This document shows, in pieces, positions 10,050 to 18,060 of a stretch of 34,481 bases of DNA (within the stretch, counting starts at the first letter, position 1; each line of letters starts with the position of its first letter). The position numbers and the translations under genes are program-made. The notes below the pieces were generated by a model that saw only the letters and a list, made by a program, of their open reading frames with translations, was not told the DNA's origin and searched no databases. Origin of the DNA: Thermoleophilia bacterium (GTDB lineage: Bacteria > Actinomycetota > Thermoleophilia > Miltoncostaeales > Miltoncostaeaceae); assembly GCA_028285405.1 (NCBI GenBank), contig JANQPH010000028.1, positions 1-34,481 on the forward strand, read 5' to 3'.

Positions 10050-11464
10050 CAGGCCTCCACCAACTCTGCGTCGAAGTTGCGGACGTCGACGAGGTGGCCA
10101 GTCACCGCGGCCGCGGCCGCCATCTCCGGGCTCACCAGGTGCGTCCGGCCGCCCTTGCCCTGGCGACCCTCGAAGTTGCGGTTGCTCGTCGAGGCACAGC
10201 GCTCACCCGGCTGCAGGATGTCGGGGTTCATCCCCAGGCACATCGAGCACCCGGCGTCGCGCCAGTCGAACCCGGCCGCGCGGAAGACCTCGTCGAGCCC
10301 CTCTTGCTCGGCCTGGGCCTTCACCTGCATCGAGCCGGGGACGACCATCGCCCGGACCGAGCTCGCGACCTGGCGCCCCTTCAGCACCCCGGCGGCGGCC
10401 CGCAGATCCTCGATACGGCCGTTGGTGCACGAGCCCAGGAACACCGTGTCGATGGAGATGTCCTCCATCGCCTCCCCGCCGTTCAGGCCCATGTACTCGA
10501 GCGCCCGCCGGATCGAGTCGGCCTCGCCGGCGTCGGCGCCGTCCTCGGGCACGGGGACCCGGCTGGTGATCGGCGCGACCATGCCCGGCGTCGTGCCCCA
10601 CGTGACCTGCGGCGCGAGCGCCGCGACATCGACGAGGACCTCCTGGTCGAAGGTCGCGTCCGGGTCGCTCGGCAGCTCGCGCCAGGCCTCGACGGCCTCG
10701 ACGAAGTCGCCGGGCGCGCCGGGGCGCGCCTCCAGATACGCGAACGTGGTCTCGTCCGGCGCGACCATGCCGGCCCGGCCGCCGCCCTCGATGGTCATGT
10801 TGCAGATCGTCATGCGGGCTTCCATCGACAAGCTGCGCACCGCGGGCCCGGCGTACTCGACGACGTGGCCGGCCGCGCCCCCCACGCCGATCTGACCGAT
10901 CGCGCCCAGGATCATGTCCTTGGCGGTCACGCCGAGCGCGCGCTCGCCCTCGAACGTGATCCGCATCGTCTTGGCGGGCCGCTGATGGAGGGTCTGGGTC
11001 GCCAGGACGTGCTCGACCTCGCTCGTCCCGATCCCGAACGCCAGCGCGCCGAAGGCCCCGTGGGTCGACGTGTGGCTGTCGCCGCAGACGATGGTCATCC
11101 CCGGCTGTGTCAGCCCGAGCTCGGGCCCGATCACGTGCACGATCCCCTGCCGCGGGCTGCGCAGCGAGAACAGCGGGACCCCGAAGTCGGCGCAGTTGCG
11201 CTCGAGCGCGTCCACCTGCTGGGCCGACAGCGGATCCTCGATGCCCTCGGCACGCCCCTCGGTGGGCACGTTGTGGTCCACGGTCGCGAGCGTCCGATCG
11301 GGCCGGCGAACCGTGCGGCCGGCCAGCCGCAGCCCCTCGAACGCCTGCGGCGAGGTCACCTCGTGCACGAGATGCAGGTCGATGTAGAGGATCGCCGGCT
11401 CCTCGCCGATGGCCGGGCGCACCTCGTGGGCCGCCCAGAGCTTGTCGAACATCGTCTGGCCCAT
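10049..11464 (-). CDS. leuC: 3-isopropylmalate dehydratase large subunit
   Basis: Catalytic 4Fe-4S subunit of isopropylmalate isomerase. The 471-residue protein has [19 protein letters not shown] near the start, [34 protein letters not shown], and the three cluster cysteines in FLGSCTNGR and [10 protein letters not shown], followed by [25 protein letters not shown] chose the ATG at 11462-11464 rather than the GTG one codon upstream: it gives [10 protein letters not shown], as in other LeuC proteins, and is preceded by a strong GGAGGGG. This ATG shares one base with the leuA stop (TGATG). Co-transcribed with leuD. Confidence 0.96.
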   Translation of the reverse strand: MGQTMFDKLWAAHEVRPAIGEEPAILYIDLHLVHEVTSPQAFEGLRLAGRTVRRPDRTLATVDHNVPTEGRAEGIEDPLSAQQVDALERNCADFGVPLFSLRSPRQGIVHVIGPELGLTQPGMTIVCGDSHTSTHGAFGALAFGIGTSEVEHVLATQTLHQRPAKTMRITFEGERALGVTAKDMILGAIGQIGVGGAAGHVVEYAGPAVRSLSMEARMTICNMTIEGGGRAGMVAPDETTFAYLEARPGAPGDFVEAVEAWRELPSDPDATFDQEVLVDVAALAPQVTWGTTPGMVAPITSRVPVPEDGADAGEADSIRRALEYMGLNGGEAMEDISIDTVFLGSCTNGRIEDLRAAAGVLKGRQVASSVRAMVVPGSMQVKAQAEQEGLDEVFRAAGFDWRDAGCSMCLGMNPDILQPGERCASTSNRNFEGRQGKGGRTHLVSPEMAAAAAVTGHLVDVRNFDAELVEA

Positions 11465-13038
11465 CACACCCCTCCCGCGACGGCTTCTGCTTCACCTTCG
11501 GCGATCGTGCGGCTCGCGTCGACGGCGCGCAGGTACGCGACCGCGCTCGCCTCGAGCACGTCGGTCGAGACCGACTGCCCCGCGACGGTGCGGCCGTTCA
11601 CGTCGCAGACGACCCGTGCCTCGCCCAGCGCGTCCTTGCCGCTCGTGATGGCGGAGACCGCGTACTCGAGCAGCGTCCCGGTGGTGCCGAGTGCCGCGTC
11701 GATCGCCTTCATCAGCGCGTCGACCGGCCCGTCCCCCGCGGCCTCTGCCTCGAGGCGGGCGTCGTCGTCGATCACCACGACCCGCGCCGTCGGCGTCTCC
11801 TGCGATCCGCCCGAGAACGACAGCTGCTCCAGGCGCATGCCGTCCACGCCTTCGGCGCGCATCTCCTCGCCCAGCAGGGCCTCGAGGTCGGCGGCCGAGA
11901 GGCGCCCCTTCTTGTCGGCGACCTCCTTGAACCGCACGAATACCGCGTCCAGCTCGTCGCGCTCGAGCTCGTACCCCAGCTCGGAGAGCGCGTTCTGGAG
12001 CGCATGGCGGCCCGAGTGCTTGCCCAGCACGATCGAGCTCTGGGCCAGGCCGACGCTCGTGGCGTCCATGATCTCGTAGGTCAGGGGGTTGCGCAGCACA
12101 CCGTGCTGGTGGATCCCGGCCTCGTGCGCGAACGCGTTGCGTCCGACGATGGCCTTGTTCGGCTGCACCGGGTACCCGGTCAGCCGGCTGATCAGCCGGC
12201 TCGCGCGTGTGATCTCGGTGGTCTCGATCCCGCTCCACAGGCCGTTCAGGTCCTCGGCCCGCGTGCGGAGGATCATCGCGATCTCCTCGAGGCTGGCGTT
12301 GCCCGCGCGCTCCCCGATCCCGTTCACGCAGCACTCGACCTGGCGGGCGCCGACGTGGACCCCGGCCAGCGAGTTGGCGACGGCCAGCCCCAGGTCGTTG
12401 TGGCAGTGCACCGACAGCGTCACATCCGACAGCGCCGGCACCCGCTCGTAGAGCTCCAGCAGGAAGCTCTGGAACTCGGTGGGCATCGTGTAGCCGACCG
12501 TGTCGGGGATGTTGATCGTCGTCGCCCCGGCCTCGATGGCCGCGCCGACCACCTCGGCGACGAACTCGCGGTCCGAGCGGGTGGCGTCCTCGCACGAGAA
12601 CTCGACGTCCTCGACGATCGATCGGGCCAGCCGCACCGCGTCGACCGCGGCGGCGAGCACCTGGGCGCGATCCATCCGCAGCTTGTGCGCGAGGTGGATG
12701 TCGCTGGTGGCGATGAAGGTGTGGATCCGCGGGCGCTCGGCGGGCTCGACGGCCGCTCCGGCCCTGGTCACGTCCTTCTCGTTGGCGCGCGCGAGGGCCG
12801 CGACGGTGATCCCGGAGACCTCCTCCGAGAGGGCGCGCACCCCCTCGAAGTCGCCGGGCGACGTGATCGGGAAGCCCGCCTCGACGATGTCGACGCCGAG
12901 TCGCGCGAGCTGGTGTCCGATCTCGACCTTGTCGTGCGTGCTCAGGTGGATGCCCGGCGACTGCTCGCCGTCACGCAAGGTGGTGTCGAAGATGTAGACG
13001 CGGTCCTCTGGGCGACCGCTCGCCTCGTCGGCGGTCAT
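11464..13038 (-). CDS. leuA: 2-isopropylmalate synthase
   Basis: First committed step of leucine synthesis: acetyl-CoA plus 2-oxoisovalerate to 2-isopropylmalate. The 524-residue protein has [13 protein letters not shown] (17-29, catalytic R22-D23), HCHND metal-binding residues at 211-215, [17 protein letters not shown], and a C-terminal allosteric domain from about residue 400, the usual site of leucine feedback. The ATG at 13036-13038 is preferred over one eight codons earlier because AGAAGGAG stands six bases before it. A leucine-rich leader peptide and hairpins lie 75-180 bases upstream, suggesting that expression responds to charged tRNA-Leu. It is the first structural gene of leuA-leuC-leuD-CMD-leuB. 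Confidence 0.96.
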   Translation of the reverse strand: MTADEASGRPEDRVYIFDTTLRDGEQSPGIHLSTHDKVEIGHQLARLGVDIVEAGFPITSPGDFEGVRALSEEVSGITVAALARANEKDVTRAGAAVEPAERPRIHTFIATSDIHLAHKLRMDRAQVLAAAVDAVRLARSIVEDVEFSCEDATRSDREFVAEVVGAAIEAGATTINIPDTVGYTMPTEFQSFLLELYERVPALSDVTLSVHCHNDLGLAVANSLAGVHVGARQVECCVNGIGERAGNASLEEIAMILRTRAEDLNGLWSGIETTEITRASRLISRLTGYPVQPNKAIVGRNAFAHEAGIHQHGVLRNPLTYEIMDATSVGLAQSSIVLGKHSGRHALQNALSELGYELERDELDAVFVRFKEVADKKGRLSAADLEALLGEEMRAEGVDGMRLEQLSFSGGSQETPTARVVVIDDDARLEAEAAGDGPVDALMKAIDAALGTTGTLLEYAVSAITSGKDALGEARVVCDVNGRTVAGQSVSTDVLEASAVAYLRAVDASRTIAEGEAEAVAGGV

Positions 13039-13077
13039 GCTCGGCTCCTTCTCGATCGGCATCGGTGGCTCGGTGTC

Positions 13078-13092
13078 GCCCGCAGCGCGGGC
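13078..13092 (-). other. Second hairpin in the leuA leader
   Basis: The minus-strand sequence GCCCGCGCTGCGGGC folds as a six-base-pair stem with a three-base loop, 39 bases before the leuA ATG. No U-tract follows, so it is not a classical intrinsic terminator. Together with the hairpin at 13107-13124 it could form alternative structures controlling entry into leuA. Confidence 0.45.
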
Positions 13093-13106
13093 CCGGGTGT
13101 CAGCAT

Positions 13107-13124
13107 CTCCCCCTACCGGGGGAG
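13107..13124 (-). promoter_or_regulatory. Hairpin overlapping the end of the leucine leader peptide
   Basis: CTCCCCCGGTAGGGGGAG is a perfect seven-base-pair stem with a four-base loop. It contains the last leucine, proline and arginine codons and the stop of the leader peptide (13113-13115). A ribosome translating or stalled at the leucine run would cover this hairpin, which is the geometry expected of an attenuator switch. Confidence 0.55.
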
Positions 13125-13214
13125 GAGCAGACCGAGGCCGAGAAGGGCACCCTCGAGCAGCGCGGCGTCGCCGGCGACGATCGGTGAGCTCGAGACGAGG
13201 GTGCGCGAATCCAT
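13113..13214 (-). CDS. Leucine-rich leader peptide upstream of leuA (probable attenuator)
   Basis: A 33-codon frame, ATG (13212-13214) to TAG (13113-13115). Its C-terminal half contains ten leucines' worth of emphasis in little space: LL-E-GA-LL-G-L-G-LLL-PR, i.e. eight leucines in 13 residues, ending in GLGLLLPR. It sits 74 bases upstream of the leuA ATG and is preceded by a -10-like TATCCT nine bases before its start codon. The stop codon lies inside a perfect hairpin. The known parallel is the leader peptide of enterobacterial leu operons and of actinobacterial amino acid operons, in which ribosome stalling on leucine codons sets the downstream RNA fold. No U-tract is seen, so the output could be translational or Rho-linked. 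Confidence 0.68.
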   Translation of the reverse strand: MDSRTLVSSSPIVAGDAALLEGALLGLGLLLPR

Positions 13215-13223
13215 CGGTCGTCG

Positions 13224-13252
13224 AGGATACCGCCTCCCTGGCGGGGATTCCA
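13224..13252 (-). promoter_or_regulatory. Probable promoter of the leu operon
   Basis: On the minus strand, -10-like TATCCT (13224-13229) lies nine bases before the leader-peptide ATG, with a weak -35-like TGGAAT (13247-13252) at a 17-base spacing. Initiation near 13215-13217 would give a leader-peptide mRNA with almost no 5' UTR. Confidence 0.5.
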
Positions 13253-13275
13253 GGCGACCGGCGGGCGCGCCGCGG

Positions 13276-14886
13276 CTACACCCCGAGGCTGACGAACCAG
13301 GCCGCCTCGAACCCCTCGAGCGCCGCGATGCGGTCGGCTTGGTCGGCGGGCACCTGGCTGTCGACGGTGACGGCCATGATCGCCCGCCCGCCCGCCGAGC
13401 CGCGCGACACGGCCGCGCTGGCGATGTTCACGTCGGCCTCGCCCAGGAGCGTGCCGATGCGGCCGATCTGCCCGGGGATGTCCTGGTACCGGAAGATCCC
13501 CATGTGCGGGCCGAGCTCGATGTCGATCTCCTGACCGAAGGCCGACACGAGACGCGGCCGCGACGTGGTGCCCACGGTGGTCCCCGACAGGCTCACGTCG
13601 CCCATGCGAACGGTGATGCGATTGGTGTAGTCGCGGGCCTGCTTGCGGCTCGTCTCGGCCCACTCGATGCCGCGCTCGCTCGCCAGCGACCCCGCGTTGA
13701 CCAGGTTCACCGGGGACGTCACGTAGTCGCGCAGGAGCCCGGCGAGGCATCCCGCCGTGAGCAGCCGGGTGTCGAGCTGGGCCAGCTCGCCCTCGTACGA
13801 GATCTCGAGCGCCCCAAGCTGCCCCTCCGCGAGCGCCGCGACCAGCGCGCCCATCTGGCGGACCAGCGGTAGGAACGGGCCGAGCACCTCCAGCTGCTCG
13901 GGCGCGACCGCCGGGGCGTTGACGGCGAGCGACACGACGCCGCCCGTGAGCGCGGCCGCGACCTGCTCGGCCACGACCGTGCCCGCACGATCCTGCGCCT
14001 CCGACGTCGAGGCGCCGAGATGTGGCGTGACGACCACCCCGGGCAGCCCGAACAGCACACTCTCGGTCGTGGGCTCCTCGCGGAAGACGTCGATGCCGGC
14101 CCCGCCGATGTGCCCGGACTCGATCGCCTCCGCGAGCGCGTTCTCGTCGACCAGGTCCCCACGGGCCGCGTTGATCAGCCGTGCGCCGGGTTTCATCTGC
14201 GCCAGGGCGTCGGCGTCGATCATGCCGCGGGTCTCGGGTGTGGAGGCCACGTGGAGGCTGACGAAGTCGCTCTGGCCGTAGAGCTCAGGAAGCTCCGCGA
14301 TGCGCTCGACGCCGAGCTCGGTGAACCGCGCGTCGGCGATGAACGGGTCGAACCCGAGCACCCGCATGCCGAGGCCCTTCGCCCGCTCGGCGACCAGCTG
14401 GCCGATGCGGCCGAAGCCGACCACGCCGACGGTCTTGCCCGTGACCTCGATGCCACCGAACCTCGACCGCTCCCACCTGCCGTCGACCAGGCTCGCGTAC
14501 GCCTGCGGCACGTTGCGCGCCTGCGCGAGCAGGAGCGCGACCGCGTGCTCCGCCGCCGACAGCGCGTTCGACCCGGCGGCGTTGCAGACCACGATCCCGC
14601 GCTTGGTCGCCGCGTCGACGTCGACGTTGTCCACACCGGTGCCCGCGCGTCCCACGACCTGCAGGCGGCTCGCGAGCCCGATCAGGGGCGCGTCGACCTT
14701 CGTGGCGCTCCGGACGATCAGCGCGTCGTAGTTGGCGACCTCCGCCTCAAGGCGCTCCCGGTCCCAGTCGAGCCCGAGGTCCACGTCGAACTGCCCCTCG
14801 AGCAGCTCGACGCCGGTCTTGGCGATCTTCTCGCAGATCAGCACTCGCGGCGTCGCCGCGCCGTCACCACCGCTCGCCGGGCTCAT
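13276..14886 (-). CDS. serA: D-3-phosphoglycerate dehydrogenase
   Basis: Oxidises 3-phosphoglycerate to phosphohydroxypyruvate, the entry to serine synthesis. The 536-residue protein is the long form: a D-2-hydroxyacid dehydrogenase core with NAD-binding GFGRIG (158-163) and catalytic R242 (NAARGD), E271 (REEP) and H289 (TPHLGAS), then an intervening ASB-type domain and a C-terminal ACT domain (about 460-536; GRIGTLLGEADVNIA) that usually binds serine for feedback inhibition. The ATG (14884-14886) overlaps the stop of the upstream class V aminotransferase by ATGA. It ends just upstream of the leu promoter region. Confidence 0.96.
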   Translation of the reverse strand: MSPASGGDGAATPRVLICEKIAKTGVELLEGQFDVDLGLDWDRERLEAEVANYDALIVRSATKVDAPLIGLASRLQVVGRAGTGVDNVDVDAATKRGIVVCNAAGSNALSAAEHAVALLLAQARNVPQAYASLVDGRWERSRFGGIEVTGKTVGVVGFGRIGQLVAERAKGLGMRVLGFDPFIADARFTELGVERIAELPELYGQSDFVSLHVASTPETRGMIDADALAQMKPGARLINAARGDLVDENALAEAIESGHIGGAGIDVFREEPTTESVLFGLPGVVVTPHLGASTSEAQDRAGTVVAEQVAAALTGGVVSLAVNAPAVAPEQLEVLGPFLPLVRQMGALVAALAEGQLGALEISYEGELAQLDTRLLTAGCLAGLLRDYVTSPVNLVNAGSLASERGIEWAETSRKQARDYTNRITVRMGDVSLSGTTVGTTSRPRLVSAFGQEIDIELGPHMGIFRYQDIPGQIGRIGTLLGEADVNIASAAVSRGSAGGRAIMAVTVDSQVPADQADRIAALEGFEAAWFVSLGV

Positions 14887-16010
14887 CCGCGCTGCGCCGC
14901 CGCCATCACCTGCTGCGCGGCACCCACCGCGGCACCGAGCTCGATCGGCCGCTCGAGCTCCAGCAGCACCAGCTCGAGCGCTCCGAGCGCGGTGACGATG
15001 TCCGAGTAGCCGTAGTAGCCGCAGTGGCCGAGCCGGCCGATCTGGCCCGACAGCTTGCCCTGCCCGCCGGCCATCGAGATCCCGAACCGGTCCTTCATCA
15101 GCTTCGGGATCGCCTTCCCGTCGACGCCGTCGGGAACCCGGAAGGCCGTCACGACGTTCGCCTCGGAGTTCTCGGGACCGAGCAGCTCGAGTCCGGCCGC
15201 TTTTGCGCCCTCGCGGCACATCCGACCGAGGACTCGGTGTCGCTCGAAGACGGCCGCCAGCCCCTCGGTCTCGAGGCGCTCGAGCGCGGCCCGCTGCTGG
15301 GCGACGAGCGTCACGGGGGGCGTGAACGCGCTGCGCGAGGTGCGCTGGCCCTTCTGCGTGCGCTCCCAGTCGAAGTAGAAGGCGCGCGCGCCGCGCTTGG
15401 CCCGCCTGGCCATCGCCCGCTCGCTGACCGCCGCGTACCCGAGCCCGGGCGGGGTCATCAGCCCCTTCTGCGAGCCCGAGCAGACGACATCGATCCCCCA
15501 GGCGTCCATGGGCAGATCCACCACACCGAGCCCCGAGACGGCGTCCGCGACCAGAATCCGATCACCGGCGGCCTCGCGCAGCGCGGGCAGGTCGCTCACC
15601 GCGCCCGTCGAGGTCTCGCTCTGGGTGACGAAGACGACCTCGATGTCCGGCTCCGCGTCGAGGGCATCGGCGAGCGTGGCGGGGTCGATCGGGTGACCCC
15701 ACTCGGACTCGACGTGCACCGCCTCGACCCCGAGGTCCGTGCACATGCTGACCCAGCGGTTGCCGAAGTGGCCGCAGGAGGCGACCAGCACCCGCTCCCC
15801 CGGCGCCGCCAGGTTCTCAACGGCCGACGCCATCGCGCCGCTGCCCGAGGACGCGAAGACCAGTACGTCGCTCTCGGTCTGGAAGACGCGCCCGAGCCGC
15901 TGCAGCATGTCCTCGAAGATCTCGACGAAGTCGGGCGTGCGGGCATAGAGGATCGGCGAGGCGGCGGCCTCGAGGACCTCCGGCGGAAGCGGCGTCGGCC
16001 CGGGGACCAT
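14883..16010 (-). CDS. Class V aminotransferase (serine-pyruvate/alanine-glyoxylate type), SerA partner
   Basis: A 375-residue fold-type I PLP enzyme of the AGXT/PucG-like branch. Visible features: MVPGPTPLPPEVL at the N-terminus, SGSGAMASAVENL (55-67), VADAVSGLG (154-162, PLP-ring aspartate D156), SGSQKGLMTPPGLGY (178-192) with PLP lysine K182, and GQGKLSGQIGRLGHCGY near the C-terminus. The ATG at 16008-16010 has AAGGA seven bases upstream. Because it overlaps serA by four bases, it may perform the phosphoserine aminotransferase step normally done by SerC. The alternative is glyoxylate or pyruvate transamination. The family is certain; the substrate is inferred from context. Confidence 0.9.
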   Translation of the reverse strand: MVPGPTPLPPEVLEAAASPILYARTPDFVEIFEDMLQRLGRVFQTESDVLVFASSGSGAMASAVENLAAPGERVLVASCGHFGNRWVSMCTDLGVEAVHVESEWGHPIDPATLADALDAEPDIEVVFVTQSETSTGAVSDLPALREAAGDRILVADAVSGLGVVDLPMDAWGIDVVCSGSQKGLMTPPGLGYAAVSERAMARRAKRGARAFYFDWERTQKGQRTSRSAFTPPVTLVAQQRAALERLETEGLAAVFERHRVLGRMCREGAKAAGLELLGPENSEANVVTAFRVPDGVDGKAIPKLMKDRFGISMAGGQGKLSGQIGRLGHCGYYGYSDIVTALGALELVLLELERPIELGAAVGAAQQVMAAAQRG

Positions 16011-16227
16011 CAGGATGTCCTTGAGCGCACCGACGCTGCCGGGCGCCGGGCCGCTCCACGGGGCACCGGCGGTTGTCGTCTTCGTGGTCAGCGAAGGCCT
16101 CCTCGAATCGTGCGGATCAATGCGCTGCTCGCCCCTTGCGATCGCGTCTCAAGCATAGACGCGGCTCCCGGGCAGTCCGCCCGATCGACGCGCGTCCGGC
16201 CCGCGTACCGTCTTGCGTTTCAACCCG

Positions 16228-16286
16228 GCCCGAAGATGATCGTCCGGGAGCGCTGCTCCCAGCGATATCGAGCCGACCTGCCCACA
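16228..16286. repeat. Direct repeat, copy 1 (42-bp identical core with hairpin)
   Basis: The core at 16245-16286 is identical over 42 bases to copy 2 at 16396-16437, 151 bases away. A nine-base block GCCCGAAGA at 16228-16236 is also shared, separated from the core by eight unrelated bases. Inside the core, GGGAGCGCTGCTCCC forms a six-base-pair hairpin (16246-16260), followed by the palindrome CGATATCG. Confidence 0.9.
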
Positions 16287-16317
16287 ACCTGCCTTTCAAC
16301 TCCGCCCGGTTCTCAGC

Positions 16318-16347
16318 CTCTGACGATCCTCGATCGGATCGTCAGAG
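16318..16347. terminator. 12-bp-stem hairpin between the repeats (possible terminator)
   Basis: CTCTGACGATCC pairs perfectly with GGATCGTCAGAG around a six-base TCGATC loop. It lies about 100 bases past the ilvC stop codon in the direction of transcription. No U-tract follows on either strand, so an ordinary intrinsic terminator is not proven. It could also be a structural part of the repeat element. Confidence 0.5.
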
Positions 16348-16378
16348 CCCTCGACTGCGGGCTGCGCGGCCGTGGACA

Positions 16379-16437
16379 GCCCGAAGACAAGCATGCGGGA
16401 GCGCTGCTCCCAGCGATATCGAGCCGACCTGCCCACA
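16379..16437. repeat. Direct repeat, copy 2 (adjacent to the ilvC stop)
   Basis: The core at 16396-16437 is identical to copy 1 and has the same internal six-base-pair hairpin (16397-16411). GCCCGAAGA at 16379-16387 matches copy 1. It ends eight bases before the ilvC stop codon, so it would be the first structured element of the ilvC mRNA 3' end. Confidence 0.9.
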
Positions 16438-16444
16438 GCCTCGC

Positions 16445-17440
16445 CTACTCGTCGAACTCGGTGTCGATCCAGCTCATCATCGCGCGGATCTCGCGCCCGA
16501 CCTGCTCGACCTGGTGCTCGGATCCGCGGCGGGCGAGCGCGTTGAAGCGCGGGCGCCCGATCTGGTTCTCGAGCAGCCACTCCTTGGCGAACTCGCCGCT
16601 CTGGATCTCGCCGAGGATCTTCTTCATCTCGGCGCGCGTGTCGTCGTTCACGATCCGGGGCCCACGCGTCATGTCGCCGTACTCGGCCGTGTTCGAGATC
16701 GAGTACCGCATCCCGGTGATGCCCTTCTCGTACATCAGGTCGACGATCAGCTTCAGCTCGTGCAGGCACTCGAAGTAGGCGAGCTCGGGCTGGTAGCCGG
16801 CCTCGACCAGCGTCTCGAACCCGGCCTGGACGAGGGCCGTCGCGCCGCCGCAGAGCACGGCCTGCTCTCCGAAGAGATCCGTCTCGGTCTCCTCGGCGAA
16901 GCTGGTCTCGAGCACACCGGCGCGGGTGCAGCCGATCGCCCGGGCGTACGCGAGGGCGAGGTCACGGGCATTGCCGGTGGCGTCCTGGCCGACCGCCATG
17001 AGGCCCGGGGTCCCCTCCCCCTCGCTGAACGTGCGCCGGACGAGATGCCCCGGCCCCTTGGGCGCGACCATCATCACGTCGACGTCAGGCGGCGCGACGA
17101 CCTGGCCGAAGTGGACGGCGAAGCCGTGCGCGAACAGCAGAGCGTTGCCGGGCTCCAGACCCGGAGCGATGTCCGCCCGGTAGATGTCGCCGATCAGCTC
17201 GTCGGGGACGAGGATCATCACCAGGTCCGCGCGGGCAGCCGCCTCGGCGGGCGGCATCACGGTCAGCTCGGCCTCCCGGGCCCGGTCGGCCGACCGGCTG
17301 TCGGGCCGGAGGCCGACGAGCACGTCGACGCCCGAGTCCTTGAGGTTCAGCGCGTGCGCGTGCCCCTGGCTGCCGAAGCCGATGACGGCAACCGTCTTGC
17401 CAGAGAGGACACTCGGGTCGGCATCGTCGTCGTACAGCAT
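16445..17440 (-). CDS. ilvC: Ketol-acid reductoisomerase (class I)
   Basis: Isomerises and reduces acetolactate and acetohydroxybutyrate in valine, leucine and isoleucine synthesis. The 331-residue length is that of the short class I form. Signatures: [24 protein letters not shown] (14-37, NADPH-binding), [14 protein letters not shown] with the catalytic lysine, [19 protein letters not shown] with metal-binding acidic residues, and [11 protein letters not shown]. The ATG (17438-17440) has GGAG five bases upstream. It follows ilvN after 65 bases that contain an 18-base palindrome. Downstream lies the repeat-bearing region at 16011-16444. Confidence 0.96.
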   Translation of the reverse strand: MLYDDDADPSVLSGKTVAVIGFGSQGHAHALNLKDSGVDVLVGLRPDSRSADRAREAELTVMPPAEAAARADLVMILVPDELIGDIYRADIAPGLEPGNALLFAHGFAVHFGQVVAPPDVDVMMVAPKGPGHLVRRTFSEGEGTPGLMAVGQDATGNARDLALAYARAIGCTRAGVLETSFAEETETDLFGEQAVLCGGATALVQAGFETLVEAGYQPELAYFECLHELKLIVDLMYEKGITGMRYSISNTAEYGDMTRGPRIVNDDTRAEMKKILGEIQSGEFAKEWLLENQIGRPRFNALARRGSEHQVEQVGREIRAMMSWIDTEFDE

Positions 17441-17476
17441 TGCGTCTCCGGTGAGTCGTCGGTTTCGAGTCGATTG

Positions 17477-17494
17477 CGGCGCCGCGCGGCGCCG
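17477..17494. repeat. 18-bp GC palindrome between ilvN and ilvC
   Basis: CGGCGCCGCGCGGCGCCG is self-complementary and can form a seven-base-pair stem with a four-base loop in the RNA. It sits in the short gap between the ilvN stop and the ilvC start. It could be an mRNA processing or partial termination site that sets the ilvN:ilvC ratio; in such GC-rich DNA chance is also possible. Confidence 0.4.
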
Positions 17495-17505
17495 GGGCCC
17501 GCCCG

Positions 17506-17991
17506 CTAGGTGGTGGTCGATCCCCGCCCGAGCGCGACCACTCCGGTCTTGACCAGCTCGATCAGGCCGAAGGGGCGCATCAGCTCCTCGAAGTCGACCA
17601 GCTGCTCGGCGGAGCCCGTGATCTGAACGGTCATCGCGTCGGCGGTGACGTCCGAGATCTCGGCGCCGAAGATCTCGACGAGCTGGATGATCTCGGAGCG
17701 GCTCTTTCCGTCGGCCTTGACCTTCACCAGCGCGAGCTCCCGAGCCACCATGTTGCCCGGGTCGAGGTCGCGGATCTTGATGACGTTGACCAGCTTGTCC
17801 AGCTGCTTCGTCACCTGCTCGATCGGGGATCGCGACGCGTCGACGGTGATGGTCATGCGCGAGTACTCCTCGCGCTCGGTCGGGCTGACCGCGAGCGAGT
17901 CGATGTTGAACCCGCGACGGGTGAAGAGGCCCGAGACGCGCGAGAGCACGCCGGGCTTGTTCTCGACCAGGACGGAGAGAGTGTGCTTCAC
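17506..17991 (-). CDS. ilvN: Acetolactate synthase small (regulatory) subunit
   Basis: Regulatory partner of acetolactate synthase; confers valine feedback control. The 161-residue protein has an N-terminal ACT domain (residues 1-77: [31 protein letters not shown]) and the C-terminal ALS small-subunit domain (about 85-158: [31 protein letters not shown]). The start is GTG at 17989-17991, seven bases after a TAGACT box, so the mRNA is probably leaderless. Usually ilvN directly follows the large-subunit gene ilvB; here it heads its operon, and no ilvB is visible in the window. Naming as ilvN rather than ilvH is by convention. Confidence 0.95.
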   Translation of the reverse strand: MKHTLSVLVENKPGVLSRVSGLFTRRGFNIDSLAVSPTEREEYSRMTITVDASRSPIEQVTKQLDKLVNVIKIRDLDPGNMVARELALVKVKADGKSRSEIIQLVEIFGAEISDVTADAMTVQITGSAEQLVDFEELMRPFGLIELVKTGVVALGRGSTTT

Positions 17992-17998
17992 GGCGGGC

Positions 17999-18004
17999 AG
18001 TCTA
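17999..18004 (-). promoter_or_regulatory. -10 box of the ilvN-ilvC operon (leaderless)
   Basis: TAGACT on the minus strand, seven bases before the ilvN GTG, places the predicted transcription start at the start codon. No good -35 is visible. Confidence 0.55.
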
Positions 18005-18046
18005 TCCCTCGCGCGCGGTCGCTCGTGTCCGGCGCTGAACCTGGGC

Positions 18047-18052
18047 TACCCT
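18047..18052 (+). promoter_or_regulatory. -10 box of the response regulator gene (leaderless)
   Basis: TACCCT ends eight bases before the ATG at 18061. It lies back to back with the ilvN promoter in a 69-base divergent region. There is no ribosome-binding sequence between the box and the ATG. Confidence 0.55.
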
Positions 18053-18060
18053 GAGCAGCG

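Larger units (their letters stand above)
16011..16444. other. 434-base non-coding region after ilvC with repeats and hairpins
   Basis: No credible gene lies here; the short open frames cross the repeats and are not family-like. It holds two direct repeats with an identical 42-base core, a 12-base-pair hairpin between them, and near 16290-16300 and 16213-16224 two further related pieces (GTTGAAA[G/C]GCA on the minus strand). A possible -10 TATGCT (minus strand, 16152-16157) for the aminotransferase-serA operon has no convincing -35. Confidence 0.75.

Noticed and set aside
13039-13062. Earlier leuA start (ATG at 13060-13062)
   Set aside because: The ATG at 13036-13038 has a well-spaced AGAAGGAG, and that sequence would be inside the gene if the earlier start were used.
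16228-16437. CRISPR-like array
   Set aside because: There are only two repeats, spaced 151 bases apart, without regular spacers or cas genes.
16117-16769. Small minus-strand open frames across the ilvC downstream region
   Set aside because: They pass through the direct repeats and hairpin or overlap ilvC in another frame, and have low-complexity Arg-rich composition.
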